Of a DNA stretch of 64,000 nucleotides, positions 23,101-32,100 are shown in pieces. The translations under genes were made by a program, and so were the position numbers. The notes beneath the pieces are model-generated. The model saw only the letters and a program-made list of their open reading frames with translations, had not been told where the DNA came from and ran no database searches. How positions within the stretch are numbered: the stretch's first letter is position 1; every line of letters starts with the position of its first letter. The stretch lies in contig NC_056527.1 in the NCBI RefSeq assembly GCF_019175285.1, positions 53,243,965-53,307,964 of the forward strand, written 5' to 3'. Origin of the DNA: Sceloporus undulatus. Lineage: Eukaryota > Chordata > Lepidosauria > Squamata > Phrynosomatidae.

Positions 23101-26100
23101 CTCTGCTAAACTCCCTTACATTGTGTGTGTGTGTGTGTGTGTGTGTATATGGCTTCAAGTTGTCTGTGGACTTATAGTGAGCTCATGAATTTCATAGTGT
23201 TTTCTTAAACAAAGATAACAAGAGGTGGTTTTGATAGTTCTTATCTCTGAAATATAACCTACAGTACTTGGTCATCATTGCCCATCTCCTATCCAAGGAC
23301 TAACCCTGCTTAACTTTTAAGATCAGACAGGATTTGGTGTCTTTAGGATATTTAGGCCCTTTACATTACCCACATATAAAAATAAGAAGAGATGAATGCT
23401 AAAATATCTTACTAGTCTTGCTCTGCATTCATAAATCTAGTTGACTGAATACCTTTAAAAGAATAGTACATAAATTTGCTTCTGTAACCTATCCTTCACT
23501 TTACCATCATCTGCACCCAAAATCACAATTATTAAAAACAATTTTGCAAACCTGCTTCAGGGATTTACAAGAGAAGACAAATGGTAAGTTAGCTTCTTGA
23601 TCTTGTTCTCCATTCATACACCTGGCTGGCTGGCTGTCTTTCTAAAGAGCAGCACATACATTTTCTACTATTATTTCATCCTTCCTTTTGTCATCAGTGC
23701 CCAAAAATTACAATTATTTCATAGAAAGACAGAGTTAGAAACCTGGTTCAGGGATTGGAGCAGAAGGTTATATATTTTCCAGGGACTGACCAACAGACAG
23801 TGTCTATAACAGGCTTTCCCATGGTTAAAATTGTCCATATCGGCAAATTGTAGAGCCTATGTGTGTGTTCAAGGGGAGGGAGATATTTCAAGAAAATACA
23901 TTTGGATTTAACAAAGGTGTTTTCAAATGGCTGCCAATGGCTGGAAAAGGCATCAAGGGCCACTATGATTTCTAACGTGGGGAATATCCCAATGTGTGGT
24001 CCTCTGCTTTAAAAAACAACAACCTCACATCCCATGAGGCAAGCAGAGTGAGAACTTGCTTCATATTACAACAGATTGTAGCATGCATGCCCTTTCATTA
24101 GTCGCAAAACACAAACCAATGAAGCCAATAACTTTTAGACCTGAATCTATTTGTAGACTCCAATGCCTATATAACTATTCCTGTAATACAATGAGCTTGG
24201 AAAGCACATCAAATGTTGCCACAGAACTCCCTAATTGCATACATGAGGCAGTCATGAGTTTGTACCCAGCAATTGAAAATCTCACTTCGCTATACAGCAC
24301 CACTTGATTAAAGAGGATATGTTACCACCACTGCAATGAAAAAAAGCATAAAAGAAATTTAAAACCTAGTTTAAACAGATAGTGCCTTAAAGGAATTCAC
24401 GAAAATATTATGTGGTCAGAACGTTGGACTAGGACTCAATCTCCATTCAGACCTGAAGCCCTGTAGGTCATCTTAACTCAGTCAACCTCCCTCAGACTGG
24501 CCTACCTTACAGGGTTTCTGCAAGAGTGAAAAGGAAAAAAAAACAGGAGAACTTTGGGGCTCAGGCAAGAAAAAAAATTAGCAGCAACATTAATGACTAC
24601 CACCATCACCGTCATCCCTTTTTTCTATTTTATGAGAACTATTTTCTTCCCATGCAAACAGAAAAAGACAGTAGACTTAGTCATGTTTAGAACAGGCCAA
24701 TAAAATGAATGAACTCTACTACATGGCTCTACTCTAAACATGACTAAGCCTGCACCCAACCTATGTGTCTTTTACACCACAAGAAATGGTCACCACAATT
24801 TCCATTATACTGAGGCAGCAGAAATCTCAACAATCTTGATCTGCCAGTGTCCTTCCTGTCGGTTAATCTATCATGATTTAAAATCCCACAGACAGACAAA
24901 TGGCAACTCTGGTGTGATTTCTGCCATAGCAAGATGGAAGAACCTCCCACACATTTCAAACTGCCAGACCTGTTCCTGCATGGCAGCTGTTAACTGTGGC
25001 AGAGATTGTTTTCGATCACGATTGGCAATCTTTTTTTATGATGTGCCAGACATGTGATTAACATGGCTCAGCACAGAAGCTGTCAATTCTGCTTGATTCA
25101 CCCACAGGAGTGTTCAGTTTGGTTATTTATTCTGATGTCACTATGTTATTTCAAAATCCCCATTTCCTCCTCACCTTTAACATTGCACTTGAAGGTCTGA
25201 CTTACGACACCGGTATTGTTTTCTTTTTCTGCTGGCCATTCATACACATAGACTGTTGTTCGAGATGATCCAGCATCAAGCACTATTCCATACTGTGGGA
25301 AAAGGTTATATCAGTTAGAACCCAGAGCGTATTTATTTTGCAAAAAGATAAACACAGGTTTTAGAAAAAATGGGATCTAATGAGCCTTTTATCTCTTTAT
25401 ACTAACTAGTGTAACTTTACTTCTTTTTCTTTAAACACCAAATACCTGGGATCCATTCACATGACACTGTTGTAGTGCTATCAGTCTGCTATAACATCCA
25501 TGGCAACATCCTATAGGATGGAAAGAACTGAGGCTTTAAAAATTCAAAGGTAGGAAAAAGGGAAACAGACCTCCTCTGCCCTTAGCTTGAAACATGCGAG
25601 TCTTTATAAGCAATCTTCTTCTACAAGTTAAATGCTATTATTTCTACAGATTTGTACCTGATTTTATCTGTAGTGCATCTTAGCTTCTCAACATATTCAA
25701 CAACTAAGTTCCCCTACTTGTCTTTTCATCCTTGACCTTAAGCAGAGGCAGAAGGATAATACCACCAACATGTTTTAACCAGTGAGACAAGCAGAAAATT
25801 GCACCTATCAAGTTCAAATCCTGCCCTGAGGAAAACATGCACTGTCAAGAAAGATCTCTTTCAAGAGGACCTGTAAGCCCTTTCAGGTGGGTAGATTTCC
25901 ACCATCAGCACACAGAGATCTTCTCAGTTATAATATGACCGTATTTATATAACTACCTCCCTAACTACCATTGTTCCAAAAAAGAGAATTGTTCTGGATT
26001 AACAGTTTGTGCACAAAACTCTAATACATGGATACCAAGCATTTTGGCAGCTCCTTCCTTGTAGTGGGACAACAGCAAACCATCACCACAAATTATACAA

Positions 26101-29100
26101 TATACTCTTCCGACCTAATCATAATCATCTCAGGTTCCTCACTTTCCCACTCCAGGGAAGGAAATAAGGTGTGCATATATTTTAATTTTATGTAATGTCA
26201 GTAGCAAGATCATTGTGGTTACAGACTACTACATATTCTCTGTCCCTGGATTAAGCACAGGGGAAACCTGTTCTTTTGCTTTTTTACAGAAGTCAGATTT
26301 GCGGAAGCCTGGTTTTCCCAGTGCTAATTCGATGTTCCCTGTGTCTCTCATAAAGTCACCCACACTCTTTGGAGTACAATAACTGTCAAATCCACAAAAC
26401 AGTAATACCAACAAAAATTGGGCCAACTGAAATGCACAAAATACATGATGCAAGCTTTTGAAGCTCCACTGGCTCCTTCATCAGTCAAAGGTGTTACACA
26501 TGAGAGGGGGGGGAAATAAAGAAACATGAACTTTGAAAGTTTGCATCATGCATTTTGTGTATTTTAGTTGACTCAATTTTGGTTGGTATCACTGCTTTGT
26601 GGATCTTGGATGTTACTGTACTTTGCTATATGGCCAACATAGTTACCCCAAACATGTTTTTGGATTAGGGCTGTGCATAGCACTGCCACTGACTGGATGG
26701 TCCTTGTGTCCACTATGCAGCCACTTCCCCTCATATTCTCAGAACAATTTTTAAAGAATAAAATAAGAGTGCTATGTGTGTGAGGGGAAAAAAGTCAGAT
26801 AATGATGCAGCAAACAGGCTCACATAAATTTGCAAGATGTTTATGTAGAAGTGGAGTGAGCAAATAGCCCATCTGAAATATCAAGGCTGTGAGAGACAAC
26901 ACTGGTTCCAGAGACTGTGCATGTACCCTGTATCTTTTGAGGAACAAAAGTGGAGTGGATGGATCAACAACAATGGAGGTCATCCTGAAGAAGACCTGCT
27001 GGGGCCCTTTCATGCTGCCTAATTATAACACTATGGTTCCACTTTAACTTCAATGGTTCCCTCATGGAATCCTGGGATTTTCATCTTAGGGAGGGATGTT
27101 TAAACACCTCTGCCACAGAGGTCTAGTGCCTCACCAAACTGCAAACCCAATTAAAGTGAAATCACAGTGCTATGACTATGTACTGTGAAAGAGCCATTGA
27201 TTTTGATGATAATCTGCCATAGTGTGTGAGGAAGGAGCAAGAGCATACCTTTCCTTCTTGCCTACATAGCCTACCTTTATCACTTTCAGTGCCTTACATC
27301 AAAAAGTGGACACAAAAAACCCAAGAATCATAGGCTTTGCCTGGGAGTATTAGCCTCACTATGTGTATATGCTGGCCTGGAATGTTGTACACATATTCCA
27401 TACTGAAGTGCAACATTGCCACTGAGATATCTGGTGGCATTGCAGTTATATCAGCCATGTCTAGTGGCCAACACAATCTCACTCCCCAGCCCAATACATA
27501 AAAGTAGACATTATTGTCCAAACCAGACCATCGTTGGGAAATACTACTTTAATTCATACGTTACAGTTGCCAAGGTTTGAATGACTGTATGGAATCTACC
27601 TGAACAGGTTTTTGCATAATCATGTTTGTGATTAACATTTAGAAAGAGAAGAGCCGAGGTTGAAACAATTATTAATATACCATTAAATCAGCAGTTGAGC
27701 TCTCACACAAAAGTAAGCAATTAATAATGATGATTTGTGTGGTCTGGTACAAAAGAGTACATGACTCCTTTACCATTAAAAATTGCATAGCAGAGAACTT
27801 CAGCAGGTGTAACTTACATGACAAGCTATACCTGTTGGAAATGACTTTCTATACACCTATTGAAAGGTGCACACTCCCTGTTCTCTTCTGACACTCTGTG
27901 CTTCCACATGTTTTTTTAAAACTTACCTTCACACCAGGAGAAATGACCTCTTTCTGTTTCCATTGGACAAGAGTAATAGTAACAATAATTGCAATACTTA
28001 ATAAAAGAAAGATGAAAGTGACAATGGTGGGCATTTTGTACAGGACTCGGAAACCTAAAAATAAGAAAGGAGTGGGGAAAACTTATGTTATGCATTTGAA
28101 AGGATTAATTACATTACTAATTTTCTGCCCTGCCCCCTCTTCTTTTGGAATGCCAGCCCATGGAGTCCAAGAGCCAAGGTGCTTGGGATAAAGAAGACAA
28201 AGGCTGGCATCGGGGCAGACTGCGGATGTGGCATCCGAAGATGCATGCCCCAGCTCCACTTCTATGCTGGTGTGACCAGACGGCAGCAGTCTCATGGTGC
28301 TCCTCTGGCACTGCGTCCAGATGACGCAGCGCCAATGGAGCACCAAAAAGCCGCAGCACCTGCAGCTTCTTTTTGCAGCTCCTTTTTGTGTTGCAGAAAG
28401 GCCAGATTGGGGCTGCAACATGTAGTTGCTGCAGCTCCAATCCAGTATTCAGCCCCTAAGTCTTATATGTAGTATGAGTAAATCTAGGCCAGGGGCAGGA
28501 ATCATACAGTCCTCCAGATGTTGTTGGATTGACTACCTAGTTAATTCAAGCATGTATTGCAAGATGAGGAAGGCTTGGAGCTATAATCCTAGCAACATCT
28601 GGAGGGCTGCACTTTACTCATCCTTATTTTGGTTGCTACAGAAAGATGGACAACGTTTGCCCTGTGGTGACCTGCTATAGGCAATACACATACACCCAGA
28701 TGAAATTTGGGAACAAACTATGCTGCTACATTTCAGTTGCAAGCATTGAAAACCATTAACACAGAATGGAAAGGCTTGTTTCAATGTATTTTTTCCTGAT
28801 CTGATGCCAAATCTCAGCGGCAAACCACAAAAACACATTTAAAATAAGCATTTTCCTCTTGTGCTTTAATGCTATTTGGTAGTTTGCCATCAGAATTTGA
28901 TGGTGCAGTTCCTGACCAGATTTTAGTGGCACATATTTTTAGAGGGTCTTCCACTGCACCTGTATGGTAACAGGGTAACTTGGGGGACACAGGGCAGGCT
29001 GTATGTCACAGAATTCTCTTCTCCCACATCTTGCTTCAACTTCCAGGATTTGCTGTCATAGGCTATGCTATGGCTTGGGTCCTATGCTGGAAGAAGGGTG

Positions 29101-32100
29101 GGTTATAAATTAAACAAATAAATAGATAATATTTATTGGCAGGGACAGCAACCCAAAACATTTGGAGCAAGAAGTGTTGTTTCTTTGTGCCTACCTGGTG
29201 AATTTGAGTCAAATGGAACATTTGTTGTTTTATGCCTTCAAATTGTTTCAGACCTATGGAGACCCTAAAGCAAATCTTTCACGGGATTTTCTTGGCAAGA
29301 TTTGTTCAGAGAAGGTTTGCCATTGCCGCCCCTAAGGCTGAGAGCATGGGACTTGCCCAGGGTCACCCTGTGGGTTTCACAGCCAAGCTGAGAATTGAAC
29401 TCCTGATCTCCAGAGTTGTAGTCGAACACTCAAACCATTACACCACGATGGAACATGCACCCTCCTTATTTGCATCACTGAGAAGTATGAAACATAAGAC
29501 TTATTTCCCAAAATAAGTTCTGACCTTGGACAGCTCCTTCAAAGTTATCCAAAATGCAAGAGTGGCTGCACCACCCTATTGACATGGGAACTGCCAGACA
29601 CATCTATTCTTACTATTACAGAAGAAATAGTGTGGCTTGCCCAACCAATAAATTTAAACAACTTATCTGGAAGGTAAACAAGGTTTTGTATTTGAGGATC
29701 AGATTGGAAGACCACCTATACAATACTGGTAATTGACAGTTCTGTGTTGTAGATACATGTCTTTCCAATTAGGACACAATTTTATGCACAAAAAAAGAGA
29801 CAATGTGTTGAGAATACAGGCCTATTATGACATTTTAGGATACAGGAGCTTCCATTTCACTTCCCTGTTCTGCTGTTAAGATGATTCATTATCTCATCAA
29901 GTTTCATTAGAAACAGAATTAGTTTTACTTCCTTACCCTAAAGCCTTTTTGTATAAGTGAATCCATTAAAAGTATGGGAGGTACTTTCTGTAGTTACTAT
30001 AAAACATTGTCTTTAATTAGCAACATGGGGATTCTCCATGTATCCAGTAACTGCTTAGCTATTTTCATCATGTATATTTTGAAGTAATCTTCAGAAGTGT
30101 TTTTTTGGTTTGGTTTGATTTTTTGCAGCCCACAATATTTAGCTAGCTGACATACAAAGCCATGTCAGTTGAATGTTTTAATTACTAGGTAATTAGGTTA
30201 TGGAAAGTTCATGACACTGAACTTAACACAAGGCAATATTGTCTCCTAAATGAACCTACCAAACAAGGTATCTGGCATCTACCCTTACTGGAAAAGAGAG
30301 CATTTACTCCATCCACAGGGCAAACCCAGCACTTAGAAGTAAGTAGTTGTTATGACGAGTCTAAAACAGTTTAAGCTGTAATTACAATGTTTACAAACAA
30401 TTGTTCATTTTCTCTTTATTCAAAAGTAGCTAAGATGATTGCTTGTTTACATACTTTTTTTAAAAATCTCAGTTCCTAGACCCGTGGTCTATGATACAAT
30501 AAACACCTATGTAATGAGGCTATACCCCTGTTGTAACTAGAGAAGCAACTAAAAACGATTGGGCTACATGGTATACAGAAAACCTACACACATAGAGAGA
30601 GACCTACACAAGAACTCCAACCATCACCCAGGACAAAATAGAAGCACAATAAAAACATTGGTAGATTTCACCAATCTGTGAACCCCACTTCTTGGAAGAT
30701 GAACTAAAGCATCTAAACTGGACTCTACTAGCTAATGGTTACTCAGCTCAGACATTAGAAGGCCTGCCAGAAAAAAAATCACAGAAGTGAAGAAAAACAA
30801 CCACCCAAAGAGAGAGTATTGTTACCATACATCAAAGGAATCACAGACAGAATAAGGAAACTAATGAGGAAACACAACCTCCAAATGATCTACAGACCAA
30901 CCAAAAAAATCCAGCAAATGCTGCGCTCAGCGAAGGGCAGGAGAGACCCTCTCACAGCTGCAGAAGTATACCACATACCATGCAAATCGGACAAGTCTAC
31001 ATAGGGACCACCAAAGGCAACGTCCAAACACGAATCAAGGAACATGAGAGACACTGCAGGCAGACTGCCAAAATAAAGCTGCTTCGGGTCTCTTTGGAAG
31101 TATGCTATTTAAATGATGCATGCATCCTAAGAATCCGGAAGCTGCACCAAAGCTGCCCTCCAGTGCTTAGGAATTGAGTGTGGCTTTGGCGTGACCTCCG
31201 GACTCTTAGGACCCATGCATCATTTAAATAGCATACCTCCAAAGAGACCTGAAGCAGCTTTATTTTGGCAGTCTATAACAGGCCTTTCTGCAGTGTGTTT
31301 TGGACCTTACTCCCAGGGAAGTATGATGTGTGGATAGAACTGAAGCCTTATAGAAGTTCTTGCCATTACACCAAGGGTAAGTCCAATTTTTGTATACGTG
31401 TATATGGATGTTATAGGAATTTTGCTCAGCTTGAATGATTAACTCAACCAATCTGAGAATTCAAAAGAGCAAACAACATTTCATGGTAATGTGAGCCAAT
31501 AAAACCGGTGGATGTAAATTAGTAAATTATAAAATATGACCCTGAGTTTGAAAAACTCTATACCAAGCTATCCCTGGTTCAAGTCTGAAAATGTTTTTTT
31601 AAAGTACAACTCACAGAATCTCCTCAATGGAGAATTCTAGGCATTCTAGTTCAAAAGGCTACCTTTTCCAAGCTCTGCTCTGGCCAGTAAAAGCCAAAAT
31701 ACAGATAGATCCAAATGCAGTTTTTCACATAATGGATATAAAACCTAGAGAATGAAGAAAAGAGATTCTAATTAAACATTAGGAAGAGCTTTCTGTTCAT
31801 AAGAGCTGTTTGACAATGGAATATGCTGCCTTGAAAGGTGGATTCTCTGCTTCACCAGAAACTATTAAGCAGAGGTTAAATTACAATAAAATCAGGGATG
31901 CTTTTGCTGTGGATTCCTACATTGACTGTGGGTTTAGCTGGATGGTCCCTGGAGTCCTTTCCAACTCCATGGTTTTAAGGAAGCCTTTGTAAATTGGAAG
32001 TGAATATTTTTTGTTGGTGGTGAGAAAATGACTACCATATAACAAGTTACCTTATAACAATACTGCGAACTAGTAACTTTTAGAGGGCTTATTTTCCAGT

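Noticed and set aside
30565-31056. Host reverse transcriptase or nuclease gene
   Set aside because: The fragment is a broken Penelope-like piece with no intact frame.
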